Below are positions 1 to 6,171 of a stretch of 8,705 nt of DNA, in pieces. Location of the stretch: NCBI GenBank assembly GCA_002375765.1, contig DFMV01000022.1:41132-49836 (forward strand). The letters are read 5' to 3'. The stretch comes from Rhizobiales bacterium UBA3584. Its GTDB lineage: Bacteria > Pseudomonadota > Alphaproteobacteria > Rhizobiales > Devosiaceae. Position 1 is the stretch's first letter. Every line of letters begins with the position of its first letter. The position numbers and the translations under genes are program-made. A model generated the notes under the pieces. The model saw nothing but the letters and a program-made list of their open reading frames with translations. It was not told the origin of the DNA and ran no database searches.

Positions 1-7
1 GTTTGAT

Positions 8-75
8 GCGACCAAAAAATGTTGAGTCGATTTAAGCCCGGAAATCCGGGAAGCGACCAAAAGTTTTGAGTCGAT
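8..75. repeat. Pair of ~24-bp direct repeats flanking a small dyad
   Basis: Two near-copies of GCGACCAAAA...TTGAGTCGAT occur at 8-31 and 53-75, with starts 45 bp apart. The perfect dyad CCCGGA-AA-TCCGGG lies between them at 37-50. Similarity continues past each copy (both are soon followed by CC(C)GG), so this may be a tandem repeat of about 45 bp that extends left of the window. All three forward frames have a stop within the first 35 bases, so this does not look like the end of a coding gene. It could be an operator array, an attachment-site remnant or the edge of a longer repeat. The sequence alone does not decide. Confidence 0.6.
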
Positions 76-184
76 CCGACCGGGCAACATGAATCTCGTT
101 GCGAGATGGTTGGCCACAGGATCTCGGCAGCATGGGCTGGTAGCTTGCCAGATGCTATGCCATCTTCAGGAGGGAGGCGGCGCT

Positions 185-217
185 GTGACCCCTAGGGCGT
201 TCTCTTGGATCAGTTAG
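185..217 (+). CDS. Possible 10-residue leader peptide ahead of the ABC-3C operon
   Basis: A strong purine-rich ribosome binding site (AGGAGGGAGG, 168-177) lies seven bases before a GTG that opens a 10-codon frame, MTPRAFSWIS, ending 26 bases before the nuclease gene. The same frame is open further upstream and has an ATG at 89, giving a 42-codon alternative with no clear ribosome binding site. The main reason to note it is that the annotated downstream start at 244 has only a weak site. Ribosomes could therefore load here and re-initiate downstream. No attenuator hairpin was seen, and the peptide has no run of one amino acid, so classical attenuation is not supported. Confidence 0.2.
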   Translation: MTPRAFSWIS

Positions 218-243
218 CGTGAAGTGACGCATGGTAGGATGAG

Positions 244-1257
244 ATGGGCGGCAAGCTCACATATAGAGATGATATTCTGCTGCTCTCCGCCAAGGGGCTG
301 GAGCGCTTCGTTCACCGCTGGGTCGCAACGCGCCTGACCGACTATGTCGACCATCACGAATTCGGTGATGCGTCGGACATGGGCCGTGACGTCGGCGGAT
401 TCATCAGCAGCGCCAAGCACGAAGGCCCTTGGGACAATTTCCAGTGCAAGATGCTGGCCAAGCCCCTCGATGGCCCCACCATGTTTGAAGAAGTCGGCAA
501 GATTCTCCACTTCGCGTCGGAAGGCCATTTCACCGCACCGCGGAAATATGTGTTCGTCGCCCCCAAGGGCTTCAATCGTGGGGCCGAGCAGCTGCTGCAC
601 AATCCCGAGCGCTTTCGGTCGACGATGCTCGCCGAATGGGACGCGCGCTGCTCCCGCAAGATTAGGAGCAACGGGGATCCGGTCCCGATGACGCCAGCAC
701 TGCGGCAGTTGATCGAGGAGTTTTCGTTCGCCGACATCGAAGGCTGGGACGTTGACAAGATGCTCGCGCTGCCCGGTATGAACCTCGTTCTGGCCGACAC
801 GTTCGGCGATGACCCCGGCGACGCGCCCAAGGGCATCTTACCTGGCGCCGTGGCTGACGAGGAATCGGTATATGTCGGGCAACTGGTCGTCATTTATTCG
901 GAGTGCGCCGGCGTGCCGTTCGCCGATGCAGATGCGGTACTGGCCGATGCCGAGCATGGCATTCATCTGACAATGCAACGCCGGCGGTACTACGACACCG
1001 ACGCCTTCCGCCGTCACTTCCGGGACAACCTCGAGCCTGAGCATCTGCAGCTTTTCAACGAAGAGGTGCATGCTGGGGTTTTCGAGACCTATGCCAGTAC
1101 GAGCGGATTCGAACGGCTGACAAGGGTGATGGACCGTGCAGGCACGGTTGAGGTCACCGGCATTTTTGGACGGCATCGGCGAGCGTCTGTCCAGGTTCGC
1201 CAGGGCACATGCCATCACTTCGCCAACGAGGGGATCATGCCGTGGACGAAGATGTGA
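244..1257 (+). CDS. ABC-3C system effector: PD-(D/E)XK-like nuclease with C-terminal ABC-3C domain
   Basis: A 337-residue protein that I read as the effector subunit of an ABC-three-component conflict system. The N-terminal ~110 residues show a restriction-endonuclease-fold pattern like Mrr-type enzymes. It has E20 in a helix (LERFVHRWVATRL), D49 in GRDVGG, and Q67-C68-K69 on the next strand, followed by KYVFVAPKG at 101-109. The C-terminal part from about residue 205 carries features I associate with the shared ABC-3C effector domain: a QRRRYYDTDAFRRHFRDNL segment (245-263), a helical FNEEVHAGVFE stretch (271-281), and a closing GTCHHFANEG motif (321-330). The expected role is cleavage of nucleic acid once triggered by the ATPase; substrate and trigger are unknown. 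ATG 244 is the first possible start after an in-frame TAG at 235 and has only a weak AGGATGAG ribosome binding site. The gene overlaps the next one. It could also be a nickase, or have lost activity. Confidence 0.78.
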   Translation: MGGKLTYRDDILLLSAKGLERFVHRWVATRLTDYVDHHEFGDASDMGRDVGGFISSAKHEGPWDNFQCKMLAKPLDGPTMFEEVGKILHFASEGHFTAPRKYVFVAPKGFNRGAEQLLHNPERFRSTMLAEWDARCSRKIRSNGDPVPMTPALRQLIEEFSFADIEGWDVDKMLALPGMNLVLADTFGDDPGDAPKGILPGAVADEESVYVGQLVVIYSECAGVPFADADAVLADAEHGIHLTMQRRRYYDTDAFRRHFRDNLEPEHLQLFNEEVHAGVFETYASTSGFERLTRVMDRAGTVEVTGIFGRHRRASVQVRQGTCHHFANEGIMPWTKM

Positions 1258-1733
1258 CCGCCGCACCACGCCTCTTCAACGGCAGCGTCGAGACTGGCGT
1301 GCGATCGCTGTTGATCCTCGAGGCTTGTTATCCGGCTGCCCTCGATCTCGACACCATGTCACTGTTCGACTTCTTCGTGGTCCACACGGCCGATATCGGC
1401 GGCCCGGTCAGCCTGCATCCAGCCATCGGATCGCGGGTGGGCGAATATCATGTGCGCAGGCGCGTCATCCAGGACGGCTTGGGCCTAATGCGGCGCGCCA
1501 GTCTCGTGGATGTGGTCGAGGCCGACGACGGTGTTCGCTTCGCCGCGTCCGAGGACGCGCCGGCCTTCGTCAGGCTCATGGGCACCGACTACAACCGCGA
1601 CCTCTTAGACCGCTCCAAATGGTTGGCCGAACAGTGGCAGGACATTGGCGACGAATTCCTGACGCGGTTGCGCGCAAGTATCGAGCGCTGGAGTCTTGAG
1701 TTCCGGGAAGAAGGCGGTTCTGCGGATGCCTGA
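1242..1733 (+). CDS. ABC-3C system middle component (MC2-like)
   Basis: A protein of about 163 residues that resembles the small middle component of ABC-3C systems, thought to link the ATPase to the effector. The N-terminal segment RLFNGSVETGVRSLLILEACYP (about 10-31), then LDTMSLFDFFVVHTADIGGP (36-55) and the basic helix EYHVRRRVIQDGLGLMRRASLV (68-89), fit that family, including a winged-helix-like character. I chose GTG 1242 because GAGGGG (1228-1233) sits eight bases before it. ATG 1209 would add 11 unremarkable residues and lengthen the overlap with the effector gene from 16 to 49 bases. The stop overlaps the start of the ATPase gene (ATGCCTGA), so all three genes are probably translated together. 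No catalytic motif is visible and a scaffold role is inferred. Assignment to one named middle-component subtype rests on memory of the family. Confidence 0.75.
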   Translation: MDEDVTAAPRLFNGSVETGVRSLLILEACYPAALDLDTMSLFDFFVVHTADIGGPVSLHPAIGSRVGEYHVRRRVIQDGLGLMRRASLVDVVEADDGVRFAASEDAPAFVRLMGTDYNRDLLDRSKWLAEQWQDIGDEFLTRLRASIERWSLEFREEGGSADA

Positions 1734-3624
1734 GCCTATGCTTGCCAAGCTCCGGCTGGAGCATCTCACGTTCGTCGGCGATGGCCAAGAACCGGCCGGA
1801 ATCGAGTTCGCGGAAGGTTTGACCCTCATCTACGGCGGATCGAACGCCGGCAAGTCCTATTCCCTTAAGGTGATCGACTTCATGCTGGGCGGAAAACCCC
1901 CCGACATCCTGAAGAACCACGGATCGGAATATACAAAAGTGCTGCTCGGGCTGACGCTCGGAAACGGCCGGCAGGTGACCCTCGAGCGTGCGCGCAAGGG
2001 CGGTGGCGTTAAGGTCTACGAGGGTTTGGCAAAAGATGGTAGGCTCGCCGGCGGGACTGGTGTGGTGCTGTCCGCCGATCACGGCAAGGGTAAGACGGGC
2101 AGCGTCTCCGAATTGCTGCTCGAAAGCATCGGCATCAAGGATGCCAGGATCGCCTCGACCGAGGCGGCGCAGCTCGTCCCGTTCTCCATCCGTCATTTCA
2201 TACCTTACGTCACTGTAGACGAGGACCGGATGTTTTCGGAGGACAGCCCGACTATCGTGAGCCCAAAGAACGGGCCCACGCTAAACAAGAACGTCTTTCG
2301 ATTCATCCTGACTGGGCAGGACGACGGCGACGTTATCGAAGTGCCCAATGAGAAGGCAATCAAGGCCAGTAACAATGGCAAGGTCGAACTTCTGGATGAA
2401 ATGATCGGGGAGATCGACCGCGAACTCGGCGACGTCGATCTGGCCAGCCTCGATGCCGAAGTCGAACGGCTGACTGCACAGCTAGAGGATTTTGGAGGCT
2501 CGCTGGCCGAGCTTCAGCAGGACCTCGACACCGCCACGCGGGAGCGCCGCGGCCTCATGGACACAATGGATGCTGACCGCTTTAAACTCGGTCAGCTGGG
2601 TGCAATGAAGGCTCGCTTCCTTGAGCTTCAAGACACTTACCGCATCGATATTCGGCGGCTCGAGGCCATCGAGGAAGGCGGATTCCTGCTGCAGCGCTTC
2701 GAGGACCAGCCATGCCCGATGTGTGGTGCGCTGCCCGGCGATCAGCACCTGCCGCACGAGCTCGGGGACCTTGATCGCCAACACGCAACAGCCCAAGCCG
2801 AGATCACCAAGATTCGCCGCGACATGCGCGGTCTGGAAACCGCCTTGGCCGGTATCGACGCCGAGCAGACCGCCCTCGACTTGCGGCTGGAGTTCACGGC
2901 GAAAGAGATTCGCGCCCGCGAGGCGACGATTTCCCGCCTGAGACCGCAGGAGGCGTCGGGACGCCGGGACTACCAGGCGGCGGCCGAACGACTCGCCCGA
3001 TTCGAGAGCATATCGGAGATGCGCTCCCGGCGATCCGCGATGCAGGTCAAGCGGGATGCAATATCCGCCTCAACGGTGGGACGCCAGAAGGCCGACGGTC
3101 TGATTATCGGCATCGACGGGCCGACGGGTCACGATTTCGCGCAGGTCGTTTGGAACGTTCTCAAGGCATGGGAGTATCCCGGCGTGGAGGCGGTCACGTG
3201 GGACGAGAAGCGCCAGGACATCGCTATCAACGGCCAGCCGCGAGGCCATAACGGCAAGGGCGTCAAGGCCGTGTTCCACTCTGCTTTCGTGGTGGCGGTA
3301 ATGATCTATTGCCGCACCAACCGTCTGCCGCATCCGGGTTTCGTGGTCCTGGATTCCCCGCTCGTGACCTATCGCAAGCCGGTCCACTACGAGCGTCATG
3401 GCGAACTGGAGGCAGACGAGAAGGCCATCGCTAGCACAACGCTGGACCAAGCGTTCTACAAGCACCTCGCCGGTTTGCGCGAAATCGGGCAGGTCTACGT
3501 GATTGAAAACAACGATCCGCCAGGCGCGATGCCGGACGGCGTCAAGATCGAGCTGTTCTCTGGTGAATCCGGTGATGGCCGGCAAGGATTGTTCCCCGTT
3601 CGCCGACGTTTGGCGTCGACCTGA
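1726..3624 (+). CDS. ABC-3C system SMC/Rad50-like ABC ATPase with zinc-hook motif
   Basis: A protein of about 632 residues, the motor of the ABC-3C set. The N-terminal lobe carries Walker A GGSNAGKS (37-44) in ITLIYGG-like context. A charged, heptad-rich stretch (roughly 205-440) is broken in the middle by CPMCG (330-334), which resembles the Rad50 zinc hook or the CxxC of DUF3732-type ATPases. The C-terminal lobe has a signature-like GHNGKGVKAVFHSAF (508-522), Walker B FVVLDSP (539-545, D543) and a switch-like VIENNDPP (592-599). Two such subunits would close around ATP and probably DNA. The usual catalytic Glu after the Walker B Asp is Ser, and the H-loop His is absent. I recall this as common in the family. 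ATG 1726 follows GGAAGAAGG (1705-1713) at a slightly long spacing and overlaps the previous stop. TTG 1696 and ATG 1738 are alternatives. The protein is too short, and its context wrong, for a housekeeping RecN or SMC. Confidence 0.82.
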   Translation: MPEPMLAKLRLEHLTFVGDGQEPAGIEFAEGLTLIYGGSNAGKSYSLKVIDFMLGGKPPDILKNHGSEYTKVLLGLTLGNGRQVTLERARKGGGVKVYEGLAKDGRLAGGTGVVLSADHGKGKTGSVSELLLESIGIKDARIASTEAAQLVPFSIRHFIPYVTVDEDRMFSEDSPTIVSPKNGPTLNKNVFRFILTGQDDGDVIEVPNEKAIKASNNGKVELLDEMIGEIDRELGDVDLASLDAEVERLTAQLEDFGGSLAELQQDLDTATRERRGLMDTMDADRFKLGQLGAMKARFLELQDTYRIDIRRLEAIEEGGFLLQRFEDQPCPMCGALPGDQHLPHELGDLDRQHATAQAEITKIRRDMRGLETALAGIDAEQTALDLRLEFTAKEIRAREATISRLRPQEASGRRDYQAAAERLARFESISEMRSRRSAMQVKRDAISASTVGRQKADGLIIGIDGPTGHDFAQVVWNVLKAWEYPGVEAVTWDEKRQDIAINGQPRGHNGKGVKAVFHSAFVVAVMIYCRTNRLPHPGFVVLDSPLVTYRKPVHYERHGELEADEKAIASTTLDQAFYKHLAGLREIGQVYVIENNDPPGAMPDGVKIELFSGESGDGRQGLFPVRRRLAST

Positions 3625-3706
3625 AGTCGAAACTTGGCGAGCCATTTCTCCATTTGCGCGATCTCAACTCTTTGCCAGGAGATGGTTGGAACGCCGGAAA
3701 GGGGCT

Positions 3707-3732
3707 TGGCTGCAGGTTAGCAGCCACGTGGC
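3707..3732. repeat. Hairpin plus adjoining palindrome downstream of ABC-3C operon
   Basis: A perfect 7-bp stem (TGGCTGC/GCAGCCA, loop AGGTTA) runs straight into the palindrome GCCACGTGGC. The two share the bases at 3723-3726, so the structures are mutually exclusive. There is no T-tract, so intrinsic termination is weakly supported. It could be a protein-binding site. Confidence 0.4.
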
Positions 3733-3898
3733 AACGGGGTGGTCGTTTAGCAGCCGTCGTCGCCGCCTCCGCGACGTCACCGAACTGAACGTGCTGCCAC
3801 ATGGATATGCCGCTTCTGGTAGTCTGATGATGTAAGGCGAGGGCCAATGTCACCGCCGACCAGGTAAGCCAACCGGAAAGAGTCACCGAAAACAACAA

Positions 3899-3944
3899 TT
3901 GCGACTTCCGTTATTAAGGGTTATCGTTAAAGTCATTCATAACG
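3899..3944 (+). promoter_or_regulatory. Putative fic promoter with operator-like half-sites
   Basis: A candidate sigma-70-type promoter has -35 TTGCGA (3899-3904), a 17-base spacer and -10 TATCGT (3922-3927), about 30 bases before the fic start. GTTAT occurs at 3910-3914 and 3920-3924, exactly 10 bp apart, with GTTAA at 3926-3930. The first copy (CGTTAT, 3909-3914) has an inverted partner ATAACG at 3939-3944. A repressor bound to these sites would cover the -10 element. The Fic protein's own C-terminal winged helix is an obvious candidate for autoregulation, but that is inference. Confidence 0.4.
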
Positions 3945-3956
3945 AAAGCTTCTGCT

Positions 3957-5099
3957 ATGGTTTTTGGGTCTTTCTTCCTCGATGAGAACCGTGCCTGCTA
4001 TCGACCCGGTGTGCCGGTCGTGCCTGCCCTCGAAGACGTGGTGGACGGTCTGCAAACGACTACCATTGCATTGGCTGAATTTGACCGTCGGGTATCGAAA
4101 CTTGGAGTACAGGGTTCCATTGGCCGACTCTTCGCGCGCCTCGATGCCGTACATTCCTCAGGGGCTGAGGGCAGCACGACGACCTTCACCGACCTCATGG
4201 AATACGAGAGCATTCCCGACGCCGCGTCAGATCCGGAAGATGCCAAGGTCGTGGCTGCATGCGCCTACGCATTCGAGGCATCGCTTGACACCCCAGACCC
4301 GCTGCAGGCCGTTCTTGCAATCCATCGGCGCCTGTTCGAGAGGGATACGAATGCGTTCAAAAAAGGTGGCGCCGGCGCATTCAAGTCGTTGCCTAATTCC
4401 ACCTATGACCCTGAATCCATCGGCGGACTGTTCTTTTATACCCATCCTTCCCAACTGCCAGATGCGCTGCAAGAGTGGCTCGGATTCACCATGCAAGTCG
4501 ACTCCCGCACGCCCGAGCTCATCCGGCAGCTCTGCTCGCACTGGATGTTCGAGAGTATACATCCCGTTACGGACGGCAACGGCCGCATCGGCAGACTGCT
4601 CCTGCCGTTGGTGATGAAATGGAAAGGGGCGACCCGTTCGGGTTCCACATTCATTGGCGAAGCCGTCCATGCCGACAAGGATATCTACATCGATGCCTTA
4701 AAAGATGTGCGCCGGACTGGGGATTTCACTCGGTGGTGCAACATCGGGTTATCGTTCGTTCGCCAAACGGCCGAAAGCAATATCGAGCGGCTGGACCGAT
4801 TGTCTGAAATCACCAGCGAATGGAATGGTCAGTTAGAGGGCATTCGCAAGGACAGCGTCCTCCACCGTATGGTTCCGTGGATGCTCACCAAGCCGGCCTT
4901 TACGGTCAAGGATGCGAGTAGCGAACTCGGTGTATCGTTCCCGGTGGCAAACAACGCTATCCAGATGCTTGTGGAAAAGAAGATCGTCACCCTAGCGGGG
5001 GAGGGGCGTCGAAACCGCTTATTCCTCGCCGGTGACGTGCTCGATGCATTTGATCGGTTCCGAGCTCCTGAGCCCAATAACACTTCCTTTTACCGGTGA
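3957..5099 (+). CDS. Fic family protein, class II, putative protein AMP-transferase with winged helix
   Basis: A 380-residue Fic protein, a typical length for the class with an N-terminal inhibitory helix. The inhibitory (S/T)xxxE(G/N) motif is S67-S68-G69-A70-E71-G72, the Fic core spans about 110-265, and the catalytic loop is HPVTDGNGRIGR (202-213) with H202, D206, N208, R210 and R213 intact. The usual Phe after HP is Val. The C-terminal 305-360 looks like a winged helix (FTVKDASSELGVSFPVANNAIQMLVEKKIV), a common Fic partner domain. Fic enzymes usually transfer AMP from ATP to a Ser, Thr or Tyr hydroxyl of a target protein; the target here is unknown. ATG 3957 has only a weak GAAAG ribosome binding site. 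There is no small antitoxin gene upstream, consistent with self-inhibition through E71. It follows the ABC-3C operon in the same direction, but with a 332-base gap and a promoter of its own. Confidence 0.9.
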   Translation: MVFGSFFLDENRACYRPGVPVVPALEDVVDGLQTTTIALAEFDRRVSKLGVQGSIGRLFARLDAVHSSGAEGSTTTFTDLMEYESIPDAASDPEDAKVVAACAYAFEASLDTPDPLQAVLAIHRRLFERDTNAFKKGGAGAFKSLPNSTYDPESIGGLFFYTHPSQLPDALQEWLGFTMQVDSRTPELIRQLCSHWMFESIHPVTDGNGRIGRLLLPLVMKWKGATRSGSTFIGEAVHADKDIYIDALKDVRRTGDFTRWCNIGLSFVRQTAESNIERLDRLSEITSEWNGQLEGIRKDSVLHRMVPWMLTKPAFTVKDASSELGVSFPVANNAIQMLVEKKIVTLAGEGRRNRLFLAGDVLDAFDRFRAPEPNNTSFYR

Positions 5100-5172
5100 T
5101 TTTGGCAGTCCGAGAGAAAGGGCTTCCAATCTGATATTGCCGAAGCAAGGTAAACGAGACGGCATAGTCTAT

Positions 5173-5580
5173 TCAAAACCGCGTCGGCCCTGCCAATGTC
5201 TTGAACGCGCCCTTGCTATATTGGCGCTCAAGCTCCATCAGGAAGTGGTTCAACTTGAAGCGCAGGGCATCTTGATCCGTTTCATCGTCGGTTGCGATGG
5301 TCAAAATTGCCTCGGCGATGACACCGGCGGCGCCGACATTTCGTCCTCGAGCACTGGGAATCTGGGTCCGCCTAGACTTACCCTCTATCTCTACTGGTCC
5401 AACAGCATGCCCAATCCGCATCATGGCATTGCGGATTCTGGTGGCAGAGACCTTGGATTCCTCGCTCAGTGCCGTGCCAGGGTTCGCCTGACCCGCGTCC
5501 CAATACAATGCGGACAGTCGCGCGAGCACGAGAAGATCCCCGATCGATACATCGGGCTCGAATATGGTCTGCCTTGCCAT
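5173..5580 (-). CDS. Small LysR-type winged-helix-like protein, hypothetical
   Basis: A 135-residue protein I cannot assign firmly. Residues about 12-90 resemble the DNA-binding half of LysR- or ModE-type regulators. A helix (DLLVLARLSALYWDAG, 15-30) is followed by LSEESKVSATRIRNAMMRIGHAVG (38-61), where the recognition helix would be SATRIRNAMMRIG. Next come a short strand-turn (PVEIEGKSRRTQIP) and ARGRNVGAAGVIAEAIL, similar to the wing and first linker of LysR proteins. No effector domain follows: after residue 100 there is only one amphipathic helix, which could be for dimerisation. The ATG is preceded by GAGG six bases upstream, a good ribosome binding site. It converges with fic (73 bases between stops) and lies about 570 bases downstream of the DUF6634-like gene, so it may have its own promoter in the repeat-rich stretch. 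It may regulate the protease cluster; this is inferred from position only. Confidence 0.65.
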   Translation of the reverse strand: MARQTIFEPDVSIGDLLVLARLSALYWDAGQANPGTALSEESKVSATRIRNAMMRIGHAVGPVEIEGKSRRTQIPSARGRNVGAAGVIAEAILTIATDDETDQDALRFKLNHFLMELERQYSKGAFKTLAGPTRF

Positions 5581-5682
5581 GCTTCACCTCAAAGGCAGAA
5601 TGGCAGCTTCCTGATAACAAATCCCTAAATTGAAGTTGTGTGACCACGGCGCAATGGCGATTTACCATCAGCGAGAATTGGC

Positions 5683-5712
5683 AAGCCATTGGCTAATGGC
5701 TTATAAGCGCTT
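5683..5712. repeat. 8-bp-stem hairpin followed by 8-bp palindrome
   Basis: AAGCCATT and AATGGCTT form a perfect inverted repeat around GGCT (5683-5702), and two bases later AAGCGCTT (5705-5712) is a perfect palindrome. The right arm AATGGCTT recurs at 5831-5838. On the minus strand these lie 100-130 bases upstream of the winged-helix gene, in a position suited to regulation. There is no T-run. Confidence 0.55.
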
Positions 5713-5743
5713 CATTCGAAGAGATTTGCGGCTTAGCATACTG

Positions 5744-5806
5744 TCTGATGGCTACATCGCAACTTCTGATGGCGTGAGCGTAACGGCTGATGGTGTCACG
5801 CCATCA
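5744..5806. repeat. Three tandem 21-bp repeats with embedded 12-bp inverted repeat
   Basis: Three units start at 5744, 5765 and 5786, each led by (T/G)CTGATGG. By eye, units 1 and 2 match at about 15 of 21 positions and units 2 and 3 at about 12. The 21-bp period equals two turns of B-DNA, so the copies would face the same side. In addition CTGATGGCGTGA (5766-5777) is perfectly inverted as TCACGCCATCAG (5796-5807), and a further inverted CCATCAG lies at 5665-5671. The arrangement resembles operator or iteron arrays. It lies 164-226 bases upstream of the minus-strand winged-helix gene. Confidence 0.7.
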
Positions 5807-5919
5807 GCTTGTGTGTTAAAAAAGATGGGTAATGGCTTGAAGCCACCAGGAGTCGGCGGTAGCGCGCTAGGCGTTGACAGCTCAGGCGAGCAGGTTTTTG
5901 TGCTTTGGGAGGCACGGCG

Positions 5920-6171
5920 ATGATGGGGAAAATCGGATCGCAACCATCCAAGCGCCGGTCGCTGCAGCGGCATCATTTCTTTTCAGATTCGTTCGGATCG
6001 ACACTTCGCAAACTGTGCCGTCCGTCAAAATCAACAACGTCCTGTGCCTCGCTACGCCAATCGCTTGCTTCGGTTATGGAAAAGTTATTAGGCGGCACCT
6101 GTATTGCTGGCCCAAAATGCAACGTATTTGGCCCTCCGTGCCCCCGCGCTCAGGTTTGTCCGAGACGATAG
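5920..6171 (+). CDS. Weak candidate small ORF with good ribosome binding site
   Basis: An 83-codon plus-strand frame opening with ATGATG. GGGAGG (5907-5912) sits seven bases upstream, which is well placed. The product is rich in Ser, Arg and Cys, has no recognisable domain, and its end overlaps the 3' end of the opposing DUF6634-like gene by 22 bases. The composition looks more like chance than like a protein. It is listed only because of the ribosome binding site in an otherwise empty stretch. Confidence 0.15.
   Translation: MMGKIGSQPSKRRSLQRHHFFSDSFGSTLRKLCRPSKSTTSCASLRQSLASVMEKLLGGTCIAGPKCNVFGPPCPRAQVCPRR

Larger units (their letters stand above)
3625..3956. other. Intergenic region between ABC-3C operon and fic gene
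   Basis: This is 332 bases without a convincing gene. Open frames here on both strands are rich in Arg, Ser and Pro and have no recognisable domain. A hairpin TGGCTGC-AGGTTA-GCAGCCA lies at 3707-3726, overlapping the 10-bp palindrome GCCACGTGGC (3723-3732). It is about 85 bases past the ATPase stop and lacks a T-run, so a terminator role is only possible. The last 60 bases become AT-rich and hold the likely fic promoter. Confidence 0.5.
5581..6149. other. 569-base palindrome- and repeat-rich non-coding region
   Basis: This lies between two minus-strand genes. The part nearest the winged-helix gene (about 5590-5840) is visibly more AT-rich than its surroundings. It holds hairpin AAGCCATT-GGCT-AATGGCTT (5683-5702), palindrome AAGCGCTT (5705-5712), three 21-bp tandem repeats (5744-5806) and TGGCTTGAAGCCA (5833-5845). 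A 97-codon plus-strand frame (5630-5923) crosses it, but has no ribosome binding site and its middle simply translates the repeats, so I do not call it. The segment 5930-6149 shows nothing I recognise beyond the weak small frame listed separately. Confidence 0.55.

Noticed and set aside
354..893. Long minus-strand open frame inside the nuclease gene
   Set aside because: It lies entirely opposite a gene with clear domain signals, and its product is Ser/Pro-rich with no recognisable domain.
1136..1699. 187-codon plus-strand frame overlapping the middle-component gene
   Set aside because: Its product is extremely Arg/Gly-rich, typical of an alternative frame of GC-rich coding DNA, while the middle-component frame shows family features.
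1726..3624. RecN, Rad50/SbcC, or the ATPase of Gabija or Wadjet systems
   Set aside because: The length, the CPMCG motif, the VVLDSP Walker B and the two overlapping upstream partners fit ABC-3C better. No TOPRIM nuclease, UvrD-like helicase or kleisin partner is present.
3542..3898. 118-codon minus-strand frame between the ATPase and fic genes
   Set aside because: It overlaps the end of the ATPase gene, has no clear ribosome binding site or domain, and shows no transposase motif, so I could not support an insertion-sequence remnant.
5744..5806. CRISPR array
   Set aside because: The repeats are directly adjacent 21-bp units with no spacers and no cas genes nearby.
5630..5923. 97-codon plus-strand frame across the repeat region
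   Set aside because: There is no ribosome binding site, and the only regular feature of the product is a three-fold heptad (S/A-D-G-V/Y) that is a direct translation of the 21-bp DNA repeats.
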